Origin: Cyanophora paradoxa | Lineage: Eukaryota > Glaucocystophyceae > Cyanophorales > Cyanophoraceae | DNA length: 64,000 nucleotides | Direction of reading: 5' to 3' | NCBI GenBank assembly: GCA_004431415.1 | Contig: QPMI01000423.1 | Location: 1-64,000 of the forward strand | Shown: piece after piece, positions 19,431 to 41,575 of the stretch | Layout of the letters: each line of letters opens with the position of its first letter | Numbering within the stretch: position 1 is the stretch's first letter | The notes under the pieces: generated by a model | Database searches by the model: none | What the model was told of the DNA's origin: nothing | The model's input: the letters and a program-made list of their open reading frames with translations, nothing else | Position numbers and translations under genes: made by a program

Positions 19431-19953
19431 GGGTTTAGAGCGAGGCCGAGGGCGCGGGGCCGGGGCCCCGCGGGCGGCCGCGGGCGCTGCGGGCACTGCA
19501 GGCATAGGTCCGGATCCAGCCATGGCCAGGCAGGAAGGACTGCGCCGCTGTTTCCAGCTGCAGCGGCTCGGCACGGACCGGACCGTACGCGTCACTCAGA
19601 GCCGGGCCGGGGCGGGGGAGATGTCACAGTGTACGTAGTTATAATTATAAGCGGAGGGGATCCGGAGTCCTAGCCCCGCGTGCGGATCCGGAGGGGAGAC
19701 TAAAATTAAAGGGATCCAGGATCCGGAGGAGGTTAAAATCCCAAATTTTAGAAGCGAGGATCAAAGGGTGGAATATTATTTGATCGGCAGCCACGGGGGA
19801 TCCCCCCGCTGCCGGCCGGAGGGGAGGGGAGGAGAGGAAAATCCGGAAAAGGCATGCATGCGCATGCGCAGATCGATATCGATCAACTCGCGCCGCGTTC
19901 GACACACACGCGGCGTTCGCGATAATTCAAGCCGCAGCTGATCGATCGAGGCC
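19431..19953. other. spacer with repeated GGATCCGGAG words
   Basis: No gene is supported. Between about 19,650 and 19,730 the word GGATCCGGAG and close variants recur several times. The same word appears in an ABCC intron near 27,770 and 28,075. This spacer should contain the promoter of the plus-strand gene beginning at 19954. Confidence 0.4.
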
Positions 19954-21974
19954 ATGGACGCGGATCAAGGCAGCAGCCCCGAGTACGTCGTCGAGTACGC
20001 GGGCTCCGTCCAGGGCCCGCTCCGCCACGAGCACTTCCAGCAGGCGGTCCTCATGCAGGCCTTCCACGCGTCAAACCCGAACGGAGTTCTCGAGAAGGCG
20101 CCCAATTACGACGAGTGGGCGAAGGAAACGGCCCCCGTCGCGAATCCCGCACAAGCGAATCGGACTTTCGCGGGTGCGACCTTCTCAATTATATATATCT
20201 GATTCTCTGCGCCGAATCGCCGAATTCGCGCAAGGGGCTGCGAAAATCCGGATCGGCGACGACCCTCCACGTGGCCGCTACGTTTTCGACGTCTTCAACG
20301 GCGCGTACGACTTCAGCCAGCGGAGCCCAAAAGAGATTGATCCGGATGAGATTCCGGATGACGTGCGCCGCGGGCACGCGGACAAGGGGCTTCCTTCCAT
20401 TGCGGGCCTGAAGATCTACGGCGTGAGCATCGGTTCCTTTCATTCGCGCTCCGCCTACCCGCTCCGAATCGCCCTTCGGGCGTCTTCCGAAATTTTCGCG
20501 TGCGTATCTAGTTATCGAGCTGTGCTCGGGCTTTCGTGTCGATTGCGTCCCAATTCTTTAAAATTTCCCCGCTTGCAGGATCGACTTCGCGAGCTTCTGC
20601 CCGAAAATCGACCTCGAGAAGGAGGAGCACATCCAGATGACGCACATCGCTGGCGGAGGCGACGAAACAGGCGCGTTTGCGTTCCCGGACTATCGCGCGC
20701 GCGTCTCTGTGTATATATAGCTAGACCTGCTGCGAAATCAAAATTTAATTGTGAAGCATTGCAACATTGCAACTGATAAGTTTTGCAGCGTCGAGCGCAT
20801 CGGAGGACGAATCCTGCCGCGGTGCTCGCAGCAAAAGGGATTTGGATGCGCGTTTCAAAAGAGTTTCCGGCAATCCGGAAGCCGTGAGCCAGCTTGTGAT
20901 GGCCGAGATGTGGCTTCGAATGGAGAAGGACATGAGCGTCGCGGACGCGCCGATGCCGCGCACCATCAAGGCCCGCCGCCTGCGCCGCATTGCCCTCGCC
21001 TTCCAGCGCTCCCGCGTCTACCGCATGCAGTACCAGATGAAAAGGTACGCATACGCATTTATTCGCTTCTTACGTTCTTGGAAGTCGATGCGCTTTCTGC
21101 GTGATTTTTGCAGCATTTCCGCGGCGTCGCTGTGGCAGGGCGCGGGCGCCGCGGCGCTGGTCCTTGATCTCGGGGCCCCGCCCGCCTTCTTCTCTCGCAC
21201 TCCGATTCCCGAAAACATCGGCGAGCGGTGAGGCCGCCCGTTCCTATTCTTTCGCGCTCTCCGTCCGATCTCGAGCGCGAAACTCGAATTTCGCAGGGGC
21301 TTCGAGCCGTGCGGGGACTTCACGAGGGACGCGGCCGCGGGCGCCTGCCCCCGCCTCGTCGTCTACGGCGAGGCCGCCGAGCTCCGCCGCGCCTGCGCCC
21401 GCGCGGGGGCCGCCTCGCCCCTGTTCCGCCAGGCCCTCGCCCGCGGGGCCGCGCAAGCAGACGCCCCGGACCTCGCCACTGGTGCGCGGGGCGCGAATAA
21501 GAAGTTCTAGTGTTTATTTACAATTAGCTATAGCTATAGCCAATTAGACTAAATTATAATCATGCGCGCGTTGCGCAGATGGCCTCGAGAGCCGGCGGTT
21601 CCCGACCGGCGCCCTGGGCTCGAGCCCGCCCGCGCTCCCGCCCTCGCCGGTCGAGCTGAGCGACCCGGTTCGCGATCGCGCGCTGCCGCGCCCCAGCCCT
21701 GCGGCGCGAACATGGGATCGACCCGCCTGCGCCTGCGCTCGGCCAGGTCCTCATGATCAGCAACGAGGAAGTGCAGAGGCTGCTCGCCATCAGCTTCTCC
21801 GCCATGCAGCCATGCTTGGGGCGGATGGCCATGGGCGGCGGCGGAGGCGGAGGCGGAGGCGGCACGGGCCCTTCCCAGGCCCGCGGCCGGGCGCCCCAGG
21901 CGCAGGCCAAGCCGGGGAAGCCCGCCCGAGGCGAGGGCAACCGCAAGAAGATGAAGGGCGCCGCCCGCCGCTGA
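19954..21974 (+). CDS. unrecognised multi-exon gene
   Basis: I do not recognise this protein. A first exon starts at ATG 19954 (MDADQGSSPEYVVEYAGSVQ) and runs to about 20,180. Further coding stretches include RRIAEFAQGAAKIRIGDDPP (20,215 on), IDFASFCPKIDLEKEEHIQM (near 20,580), the helical and basic ARRLRRIALAFQRSRVYRMQ (near 20,970), AALVLDLGAPPAFFSRTPIP (near 21,150) and VQRLLAISFSAMQPC in the last exon. The last exon has a Gly run, a Lys/Arg-rich end and TGA 21972-21974. Intron borders are approximate. It converges on the ABCC gene with 59 bp between stops. Lys/Arg-rich ends of this kind are common in nuclear or RNA-binding proteins, but no function can be claimed. Confidence 0.55.
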
Positions 21975-22033
21975 TCGAACGATACACGTACGTACACATG
22001 TATATCGCGTATTGTAAACCAACGAGAGTCCGA

Positions 22034-32696
<10,663 letters not shown>

Positions 32697-33253
32697 AATG
32701 GCGCTCTAACCGCGGCGGCACGTGCTGCTCCCGCCGGTGCTGCACGCGACGCGCGAGCTCGCCGCCGCGCTCCGCTGCTCCCGGTGCGCTTGCTGCGCTC
32801 GCGCTTGAGATCTACGAGTCGACTGCGCTCTGGGATTTCGATAAGGGCCCGGTTCGATTCTCGGTGGGGCTGTTTTGGGGCCAGCGAAACTCGCGGCGCG
32901 GGCCCGGGCCCCGGGCGCCGGCTGCACTACGGCAGCTGTAGCGAGTTCGTTTCCGCAGCGCCAACTCATCACTGGTGATCATGAATTCGAATCCGAATCT
33001 GCCCGGCCGCTGCCACCCGGGGGCCGGGCCCGGGGACTTTCGAATTCATGCTTGCAAATGCGAATTGCCTCCGTCCCCCGAGCTTCCCCTAAGCCTCCCC
33101 GTAGTTCGATCGGGAAACATTGAATTCTCCGCAGACTCTCAGCACTAGACCCGTAGCCTCAGCGCTAGCGCTGGCCGTGGCGGCTCGGCAGCACTGCGTG
33201 GCGCCCTCCGAGGCCCGGCTCACGCGGTCATGAAGACCTGGCTTCTTGGGGAT
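32697..33253. other. intergenic spacer upstream of the ABCC gene
   Basis: No gene is supported. The spacer separates the ABCC start (32696) from the stop of the YeeE/YedE gene (33254), both on the minus strand, so it should contain the ABCC promoter. A few AT-richer patches with GAATTC words occur near 32,980-33,050. Confidence 0.4.
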
Positions 33254-35415
33254 TCAGGGGGCGGGCCGGGATCGGGGGGCCGGGCCGCCGGGGCCCCCGG
33301 GCGGGCGCACGGGCAGGTAGCGTGCCAGCGCCATGCCGGCGGTCATGCACGCGACGAACAGCAGCGCCGTGGGCTCCAGCACCGCCGCGTTGATCAGCGC
33401 CGGGCCTGCGCCCGCGCACACAGACTTCAGCAGAGCGAAGGGAAGTGGAGGGGGGAGAAGGCGCACCGGGGCACAGGCCGATGAGGCCCCAGCCCTGGGG
33501 AGGGGAAAGAGCGATCAGGGCCCCGGCGGGGCCGAAAAAGGGCGGGGCGCAGCGGGGAGGGGTACAAGCGCACCGCGCCGAAGGCGACGCTACCAGCAAG
33601 CAGCTTCGCATCGATCTTGCGCTGCGGGGGGTACGGGGTGGGACGGCGGACGGGTGCGCGATTTTCAAGGGGGGGGGGCTCACCTGAGCCTCGGGGGAGG
33701 GTACGCAGAACTTGTCCCCGAAGAGGGGGCGTGGCATGCCCCTGGTGGGGGGTGTGAGCGGGGGCGCCCGGGGGAAGATCAGGGAGGGGTATGCGGACCT
33801 GATGAGCCAGAAGTAGAGGATCAGATTTGGGAGGAGGGCGCCGCCCGCGACAAAGAGGAGGGAAGGGTTCCAAACGTCCCTGAAGGGGGGGTACGGGATG
33901 CGCCGTCAGGTTCCGAAGAGGGGTACCGGATACGGCGTCGAGGGGGGAACGGCCGCACATGAAGTTCAGGAACCCGAGAACGGCGTCCTGGCGGCCCATG
34001 CCGCTGAAGGCCAGGCCCGCCCCGATCGCCACCCCTGGGGTACAGGGTGCGCGCCGCGTAAGCGGCCGGCCGGGGTACGCATACGTAGGGGGGTACCGGA
34101 GAGGAGGGAGGATGCGAGGCCGGAGGTCTCCTCGGAGAGTGTACCCTTGTCGCGGGGGGAGAGGGAGACGACGAGGCGGCCGAGGGCGGCCACGGCCACC
34201 AGGGCGCCCCCCATCGCGAGGGCGTCCGCCGCCGAGGCCGCCGCGTAGGGCGCGATGCCCTGCGCGCCTGCGGGTGGGGGCAGCTCGGGAGATCAGACCT
34301 CAGGTGAGCCGGCTCAGGTGAGGAGGGGGCGCGCCCTGCCAGTTGCGGTGGAGGCCGTTTGCCACGGCTGCGGCGACGCCCATGAAGGTGGCCGACGAGG
34401 CGATCGAGCGCAGCGAGAGCCTCGAGATGCCGCAGATCACTGCGGGGGTATGCGGTCATTCGGGCTTGAGGGGGGTACAGGGGCGCGGGGCGGGGCAGGG
34501 CGGGGCGCACTGTGGCCGGAGGTGCAGCCGTTGGCGGTCTGCGTGCCCCATCCTGGCAAGGACCCAGCGGCGTTCGGCTGGGATACGGTGGGGGAAGGGG
34601 GGTGGGGAAGGAGGGTACCGACGAGGAGGCCTCCCAGGATGTACTGCCACGTCGGGAAGGCGAGCAGGGGTACGAATCCGGCTGCAGTGAAAACGCGGGG
34701 CGGGGTCGGTTGAGGCGAAAGATCTTTAGAGGGGGCGAGTGACCCGGGCCCGGGTCGGGGCGGGGCGCAGCGGACCGGGGTACAGGAGCTTGCCGAGCCA
34801 GGCGCCGGCGGCCATGCCTGCGAGCACGCAGGCGCGGAGCCGCCATGCGTCCTTGTCGCCGAAGACGACGGTCGCGAACGTCCCGCTGATGCCGGCGACG
34901 CGCCCGTTCATGAGCATGAGGACGAAGACGCCGGAGCCGAGGAGGAGCGCGCCGGCGAGGGACTGCAGCCTGCGCGTGGGCGCGGCGGTGAGCTCGAGCT
35001 TCGCGGTCAGAGCAGAGTGCAGCGGTTCGGATCGGAGATCTAGAGCGCACGGAGTGAAGGCGCCCATGCTAGCTACGAGGGCGGGCGCGGCTGCTGTCGA
35101 GGCGTGGCGGACGGCCGCGGCCGGCGGTGCGGTGTGGCGGGGGAAGGCCGGGGACAGCGGCCCCTTCCCGGCGCTGCCGACGAAGAAGCTGCGCGATACG
35201 TGCGCGCCGCCGAGGCTGGCGGTGCTGCTGAGGCGGGGCCGGACGGATGTGACGGCCGGGGCGCAACTGGCGCCGCGGGCGTACGCGAGGAGGCCGGCGG
35301 CCGGCGACCCCTGCAGCTGACTTCTGACGGAGACGTTCGCCGGCGCGTGCTGCGCCAGGCGGGAGCGGACGGCGGTGAGCAGGGCGGCGCTCGACGCGGA
35401 GAACGCCGAAGTCAT
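33254..35415 (-). CDS. YeeE/YedE-family sulfur-compound transporter with N-terminal targeting region
   Basis: An integral membrane protein of the family that takes up thiosulfate or related sulfur compounds in bacteria. It starts at ATG 35415. The first 150 residues are rich in Ala, Ser and Arg with few acids, like an organelle-targeting peptide. The first repeat contains LLLGSGVFVLMLMNGRVAGI and FGDKDAWRLRACVLAGMAAG. An exon near 34,540 gives the diagnostic NGCTSGH, which splices to ICGISRLSLRSIA (near 34,430). The second half has GAGLAFSGMGRQDAVLGFLN near 34,010, RPLFGDKFCVPSPEA near 33,720, IDAKLLAGSVAFGA near 33,610 and GWGLIGLCPG near 33,490. The last exon (PALINAAVLEPTALLFVACM) ends at TGA 33254-33256. 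About ten exons. The bacterial family motifs with Cys residues are retained. Location (mitochondrion or plastid) is inferred from the N-terminus only. Confidence 0.88.
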
Positions 35416-35975
35416 CAAGATTCCGGGGTTCGAGTGCTGGTCCCCCGTTCACTTCGATCAACTGGCGGGCCCGTGCGCGTCGCGGGAAGCCGGGTTACCG
35501 AGGGCGAGCGGCCTGTGCGTCGGTTTGCCGTGTACCCCTGCTCGAAATGCGTAATGCCCCCGGCCGCGGGCCCTGGAGCTCGAGGCTGGATCCGTATGAT
35601 CCGGAGCGCGCGCGCCGAGTCGCAGGACTCGCGGCTCGCGAACTCGAGGCCGGGCGCGGCCGGCGCGGCGCGGAAACGCCGCGACGTCGCCATAGCCAGG
35701 TTTGAGGCTCATCCTCAGCGCCAGCGCATATGCATGCAGGCCGGCGCACGGCATGCTCGCCGCGCGGCCGGCGGCTAGCGCTAGCGCTAGCGCGGCCCCG
35801 CCGGCCGGTCCCACCGACTCCCACGTCGACGCGTACGCACTAGTCGACGCGACGCGGCATGCGCGCACGGCCTCCGACGGGCCCGACGAACGTTCAACTC
35901 GCCGCAATGCATACGGTCAGCAATCTATCTAGTTTGATTCTAGTACTGTGCGCGCGACTGTCCTGGGCGCTATAG
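35416..35975. other. spacer between the YeeE/YedE gene and ZW10
   Basis: No gene is supported. Overlapping ORFs here are by-products of high GC. The spacer has AGCGCTAGCGCTAGCGC-type palindromes near 35,780 and should hold the promoter of the YeeE/YedE gene. Confidence 0.4.
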
Positions 35976-38900
35976 CTAGCCGCTCGTGGGCGCGGCGGCC
36001 CCCGCCGGCTCCGGCTCGCTGCGGACGCGGGCGAGGGCGGCGGCGGCCTTGGGCCCCTCGAAGAGAGCCCCGATCGCCCACTCGGCGTCCCCGCGCCCGA
36101 AGCCCGGCAGCTCGCCTGAGCGTCCGATGTCAGGTGAGCGTGGGCGAGGGGGGGGGAAGGGGGTACGGGTACCGGCGAAGTAGCGGTCGAGGATGGTCTG
36201 GAGGGGCATGTCGAGGAGGCCGGAGAGGGCGGAGAAGCGGGGGAGGGAGGGGGCGCCCCGCGCGAAGGCCTCGGGCCCCAGCCCCGCCGCCTCCTGCAGG
36301 GCCGCCGGCAGCGGGCCGAGCAGGCCGCCCAGGACCGTCGAGTCGGACTCGGAGATGTCGGGCACGGCGCGGAGGGCGCCAGACAGGGCGCGGAGCAGCG
36401 AGTCGGCGGCGCGGCCGGCGGCCTCCTCGCGCGCCGCCTCGGGGAGGACCTCCCCCGCAAGCCTCGCGAGCTGCCGGAGCCGCTGGGCCGCCTCCCGCAG
36501 CGCCCCCTCGATGGCCCCGCGGCGCCCCGGGGCGGACGCCTGCTCCAGACCGCCCGCCTCCCGCACCGCGTCGGGCCCCAGCCGCTCGGCGTGGCCCTGA
36601 GGACAAGGAGAAGGGCTAAGCAGCCGAGGCGGCGCAGGGAAAGAGTGGTGACTCGGGCACCGTCGCCTGAGCGAAGGCGGCGTCCCCGGCATCGCGGAGG
36701 GGCTGCGCCAGGTCCAGAAGGGACGCCGAGCCGCGCGCAGCTTCGGGGAGCCTACAAGAAAGGCGAGCTCAGTCGAGGACGGGCGAGGGCGAGGGGGCGG
36801 AGGACCGTTGGCGGGAGGCGAGCCCGAGGGTCATGCAGCGGTGGGCGAGGTACCTGCGCGGGCGGGCGGGCGTCTGAGCGGGCGGAGGCGGAAGCCGGGC
36901 GAGGGAAGGAAGGAGGCGAAGGAAGGGCGGACCAGGAGTCGCAGTAGTAGAGGAAGGCGGCGGTGGGGACCGTCGCCAGCGCCTCCGCCTGCCGCGCCGG
37001 GAGCTGCTCCGGCGTTGGGCGCTGGGAAGCGGAGGGGAGAGCGGAGGGGAGAGCGGAGGGGCGGGGCGCACGGCGGCGCGCCAGAGGTCGAGGGCGTCCC
37101 GTACGCCATCGAAGAGCGCCCGCGCCCTGCGGCCGCCCGGCCGGCCTCGGCGAGGAGCGGGGCGGGGCGGGGCCGGGCGGCGGGGGGAGCACGAGCACCC
37201 CGCGTCGGTGGCGTCGGCGGCGCGCTCGGCGGCCGCCTCCAGCAGCTCCAGGAGCCGCACCGCCCGGCGCGAGACCTGCGCGCGAGCCGAAGAGCGTTAG
37301 GGGCGGGGCCTGAGCGGAGGAAGCGGCGGGGCGGATGGGCGATGGGACGGTATGAAAACAAAAAGCTCTTGCGGCGGGGCCTAAGCGGAGGAAGCGGCGG
37401 GCGGGGCGGCACGCGAGCCGAAGAGCGTTGGGGCGGGGCCTAGGGGAAAAAGCGGTGGGGCGGGGCGGGGCGGGGCGGGGCGGGCCTTGCAGCGGGGCAC
37501 GGCGAAGGGCGCCCGTCGGTCGGCCTCCTGGAGGACCCCGGCGAGCGCGTCGGCGCCCTCGGCCCCGCCGAACCCGCCGCCTTCGCCGGGCCCAGCGGCC
37601 GCAGCAGCGACGGGGCGAGCGGGCCGCCCGACTCCGGCAGCGGCCCTGGCCTGCGCACCGCCCGGCCCCGCCGCGCGGCTCGGTCAGACCAGCGCCGCGG
37701 CGAAAGCCCCCGGGAGGAGGAGGCGCAGGATTGTCCCTCATATATCTGCTCACGACTGGACGTCTCGCCACGGGCGGCGCGGGCGCGGCGCGCGGCCGGC
37801 GCGGCGGCGCGCGCGCACGCGGCGTCCCATGGGGACGCGCCTGTGCGCGCCCGCCCCGCGCGGCGCCGTGGCGCGCCCCGAGCGGGCCCGCGGGTCCCGC
37901 CCTCGGTCCGTCTCTCAAATCATAGGGGACGCCCCCGGCCCCTTCCCCGGCCCGCCAGGCCCGCCCCCCTTCAGAGGTACGCACCGACGTCGGACGGGGT
38001 TGGGAGGGTACGGGCTCGAGGTCGCCGCCGAGGATCACCTCCCGGGCCTCGGTCACGAGCTGCGCGGCGCGGGAAGCGTCGGCCGGCGGCGGCGGCAGAG
38101 GCGGCGGCGGCCCGAACGGAGCGCTCGCACCGCGAGCCGCGCCCGAGCGGCGAGGCGGCGTCCGCCTCCTTCGCAAAGGCCGCGAGGGCGCCCGCCTGCG
38201 CCTTCGGCACGAGCCCTGCGCCGCGCCGTGCCGCGCCGCGTGAGGGGCCGCGCGGGCGGGCGGATGGGCGGGGGCGGGCGGGGCGCGCCGAGCTCCGTTG
38301 CGCGGGCCTCGAGGGCAGAGGCGAGGGCGGGAGGCGCTGGAGGGCGGCGCAGAGGGCCGCGCGTCGCGGGCGTGCTCGGCGAGGGCCGCCAGCACCGCCG
38401 GCTCGAGGCCCTCGCGCCTGAGCCGCTCCCACGCCGCCGCGCCGAACGCCGCCGCCAGATCCCGCCGCCCGCACAGGAGCCGCCCGCGACGAACTCGCAC
38501 GCCTCCCGCGCCAGGCGCAGCGCCGACTCTGCGGGCGGCCGGCGGGTCGGCCTGGCGGCGGCGGCGGCGGCGCGGAGGGGCCGAGGCGGAGCGAGCGAGC
38601 GAACCGACGGCGTCGCCTCCCGTCGCGCCGGGCGCGAAGGAGAGCGCCGAGGCGCCCCCGGCCTCCTGCGCGCTCGTTGGCGTCGGCGGAGGAACGGGGC
38701 CGATCATGCCTCGAGGCGGGCGGGGCACCTCGGCCGTGGCGGGGGCGGGGGCGGGCCGCTGGGCGAGCATGGGGAGGAGCAGGCGGTCGGCCACCGAGCG
38801 AGCCAGGGACTCGGCCCGCGCCTCGGCCGCCCCCAGCGCCCCGCACGCGCCCCAGAACAGCTCCAGCTCCGCCGCGGGGCCTGCCCCATTTACAAGGTTT

Positions 38901-39984
38901 AGATACAATGTCAAAAAACCATATGTTGGCAGATGTTGTTACAATTATAGGAACTCAAGATATTGTGTTTGGTGAAATTGATAGATAATTTATAGATATT
39001 AAGCCTCGGCGCTCGGCGGGGCGCACCGACGCGGACGCGGGCGTCGTCCACGAGGACGAGCCGCTCCTGGAGCTCGTCGAGGCGCGCCCCGCAGGCCGCC
39101 CGCCGCGACGCCAGCTCCTCCTGCGCGCGCGCGCGCCGCGTGAGCGCGCGGCGGAGCCGAGCGCGGCGGCGCGGCGCGCGCCTTGACGATGGAGATCAGG
39201 TGGGCCTCCTTGTCCGGCATCGCGTCCACGAGCCGCGCCAGCAGCTCCGCCTGCGGCCACGCCCCGTCGACGTCGGCCCGCCTCTCTCCCTTCGGAGGGC
39301 GAGCGGCGCACCAGGCCCGCCACGCCGGCCGTCGCGCCGGCGAGGTCCCCGACGAAGAACCGCTCGTCGTACCGAAGCGCGTTCTCCCATATCTGCGCCG
39401 CCGCCGCTCGGAGGCGCGCTGGCGGGCCGGCGGGCGGGCGGCCAGCGTGCGGGCGCGGACCTCCGCAAGGACGGCCACGACGCGCCGCTGCATCGCGTTC
39501 GCCTCGCGCGCTGCGATCAGCTGCTTGAACTCTTGCTCCAGCGACTCGATCTCGGCCATGAGGCCCTCCTGCGCCGGCGAATGAGCGCGGGCGGCTCCCG
39601 CGGCGCGGCGCGCGGCGTGCCTTCGGGTGGAGGAGCTTCTGCTCGCCATCGCGGACGGTCGACATGAGCTGCTCGACCTCCTTCTCCGCGCCCTCCGCTG
39701 TGGCGATGACCGCCTCGATGTCATTTCGGTGCTCGCGGACATGCTCCGCTATCTTGGCCTGCGGCGCAGCGCGGCCCGCGTGAGGCTCGCGTCGCCCGGC
39801 AAAGCGAAAGCCGCCGGTGCACCTGCACGGCCGCCAGCTCCGCCTCGCAGCGGGCGATGGCGCCGTCGATGAGCGCGGGGTTCTGGAGCACATCGGCCGA
39901 GAGGGCGTCGTCCGACGCATCCGGACCGACGAGCACGCGCCGCAGGAGCTCCCTGCGGTGCTCGGCCGTGTGCTTCGTCGCCAT
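35976..39984 (-). CDS. ZW10: ZW10 homologue (NRZ/Dsl1 tethering and kinetochore RZZ complex subunit)
   Basis: ZW10 acts in ER-Golgi vesicle tethering (with RINT1 and NAG) and in the spindle checkpoint in animals. It starts at ATG 39984 ([18 protein letters not shown]). N-terminal exons are coiled-coil: [20 protein letters not shown] near 39,740, [20 protein letters not shown] near 39,540 and [20 protein letters not shown] near 39,240. The C-terminal part carries the family hallmarks: [16 protein letters not shown] near 36,830, then [69 protein letters not shown], and finally [20 protein letters not shown] before TAG 35976-35978. The middle (37,000-38,900) is hard to divide into exons. One intron near 38,881-39,026 consists mostly of mitochondrial DNA. 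The call rests mainly on the C-terminal half. Confidence 0.82.
38887..39000 (+). other. nad7: nuclear insertion of mitochondrial DNA: 3' end of nad7 (NUMT)
   Basis: An AT-rich island in very GC-rich DNA encodes, on the plus strand, the last 33 codons and TAA stop (38986-38988) of NADH dehydrogenase subunit 7: [18 protein letters not shown], then [15 protein letters not shown]. This C-terminus is strongly conserved in NuoD/Nad7 proteins. It lacks the rest of the gene and any nuclear targeting sequence, so it is a mitochondrial fragment, not a functional copy. It lies antisense within an intron of ZW10, between exons ending near 39,027 and beginning near 38,880. Confidence 0.9.
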
Positions 39985-39999
39985 CGGGGGTACGCCAGA

Positions 40000-41575
40000 A
40001 TGGAGATGGCGAGCTTCGCGGCGACGGCCCCGGCCCCGGGGCGCGCGGGATCGGCCCACCGAGGCGCGCAGCTAACGTTGCGGGGCGATGCGGCGGCCTG
40101 CGTTCGTTCGCGTCCGGCCTGCGCGGTCGGCGGCTCGGCGGCTAATCGCCACCCGAGCGATCGGGCGGCGCTGCGATCGGAGTTCGTCGGCGAGTCCCTC
40201 GCCAGGCGGGATGCGCGCTCCGCCTTCGCCCGGCCGGCCGCGCTGGTGGTGCTCGCTGCGGGCGCAGCCGGCGCGGCGGGCTCGCGGCCCCAGCACGTGC
40301 GGTTCCGGCCGTGCATCGACCTGCACAAGGGGAAGGTCGTGCAGATCGTCGGTTCGACGCTCAAGGACGAGGAGGAGGGCGCGCCCGGGCCCGAGGTCAA
40401 CTTCGAGACGGCGCGGGACTCGGCGGACTTCGCGCGCATGTACCGCGACGACGGCCTCGCCGGCGGCCACATCATCATGCTCGGCCCCGGCAACGAGGAG
40501 GCCGCCACCTCCGCCCTCTCCGCCTGGCCCGGCGGCATGCAGGCGCGCTCCGCTCATGCCGGCCCGCGCGCGCCCCGCGCCGCCCGCACCGCGAGCGAGC
40601 GGGCCGCGCAGGTGGGCGGCGGGATCAACCCGCAGAACGCGCAGCGGTACCTCGACGCGGGTGCCTCGCACGTCATCGTGACGTCCTACGTGTTCCGCGA
40701 CGTGCGCGCGCCGCCGCCCCGCCGCGCGCCGCGCGCCGGCCGACGCGCGCCGCAGGGGAAGATCGACCGGGAGCGCCTGGCAGAGATGGTGGCGGCGGTC
40801 GGGCCACAGCGTCTCGTGCTGGACCTCTCCTGCCGCCGCAAGGTGCCCGGCCGGAGCGCCGCCTCCGCCGCCGCCGCCGCCCACGCCGCGGCCGCCGCGG
40901 GCCCGCACGCCTCCGCAGGGCGACACGTACGTCGTGTGCACGGACCGCTGGCAGAAGGAGACCGAGTTCGACGTCAGCCCCGCCACCCTCGCCGAGCTCG
41001 CCGAGAGGCGCTACCCCCCCCCCCCCTCTCCGCCCCCGTACCCTTCTAATCTTCGTTCGCAGCTGCGACGAGTTCCTGATCCACGCCGTCGACGTCGAGG
41101 GAAGAAGGTCCGCACCCCACCTGGCCGCCCCCCCCCCCCTCCTCTCCCCCCCCTTCCTCCCTCCTCCCCCCCCCCCCCCCCCCCTCCGCCCCCTCCGCCC
41201 AGCGCTCACGCCGCGCAGGGAGGAGTCCTGGAGGATCTCATCGAGAAGCTGGGTACCCCTCCCAGCTCCCCCCCCCCCCTGCCCCCCCCCACGTCCTCCC
41301 GGCCAATGCCGGGACAGGGGAGTGGAGCCCGCTGCCAGTCACGTACTGCGGCGGGGCGCGCTGCGTCGAGGACCTCGAGACGGTGCGGCGCCTCGGGCGC
41401 GGCCGCGTCGACTGCACCATCGGTGCCCCCCGCCCCGCCCCGCCCCGCGCCCTTCCAGCCGCCCAGTAAACGTACCCCCTTCTCAGGGTCGGCGCTCGAC
41501 ATCTTCGGGGGGAGCCTGCCGTACGCGGACGTCGTAACCTGGCAGGAGCGCCAGCGCGCCGCCGCTCGGCCCTAG
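40000..41575 (+). CDS. HIS6: HisA-type isomerase of histidine biosynthesis (eukaryotic HIS6 type), eight exons
   Basis: Phosphoribosylformimino-5-aminoimidazole-carboxamide ribotide isomerase, the fourth step of histidine synthesis, a TIM barrel. Core exons read [20 protein letters not shown] (40,311 on), [103 protein letters not shown] and [17 protein letters not shown], ending at TAG 41573-41575. The match to the fungal HIS6 branch is close throughout. Upstream of the core is an Ala/Arg-rich extension that may be a plastid or mitochondrial targeting peptide. The start is either ATG 40000 (same frame) or ATG 40088 after an unseen splice. Introns are 48-130 bp; donors include GCGCGC, GTGCGC, GTGCCC, GCGCTA and GTACCC. 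One junction (near 41,105) is ambiguous. If the start is at 40000, only 15 bp separate it from the divergent ZW10 start. Confidence 0.94.

Noticed and set aside
19645-19905. 86-codon minus-strand ORF upstream of the unrecognised gene
   Set aside because: It overlaps the likely promoter, has no domain, and arises from repeated GGATCC words.
19954-21974. Faint resemblance of one exon (LDLGAPPAFFSRTPIP, then CGDFTRD) to the N-terminal region of eukaryotic RNA-dependent RNA polymerases
   Set aside because: No catalytic DxDGD region follows and the match is short. Left as unrecognised.
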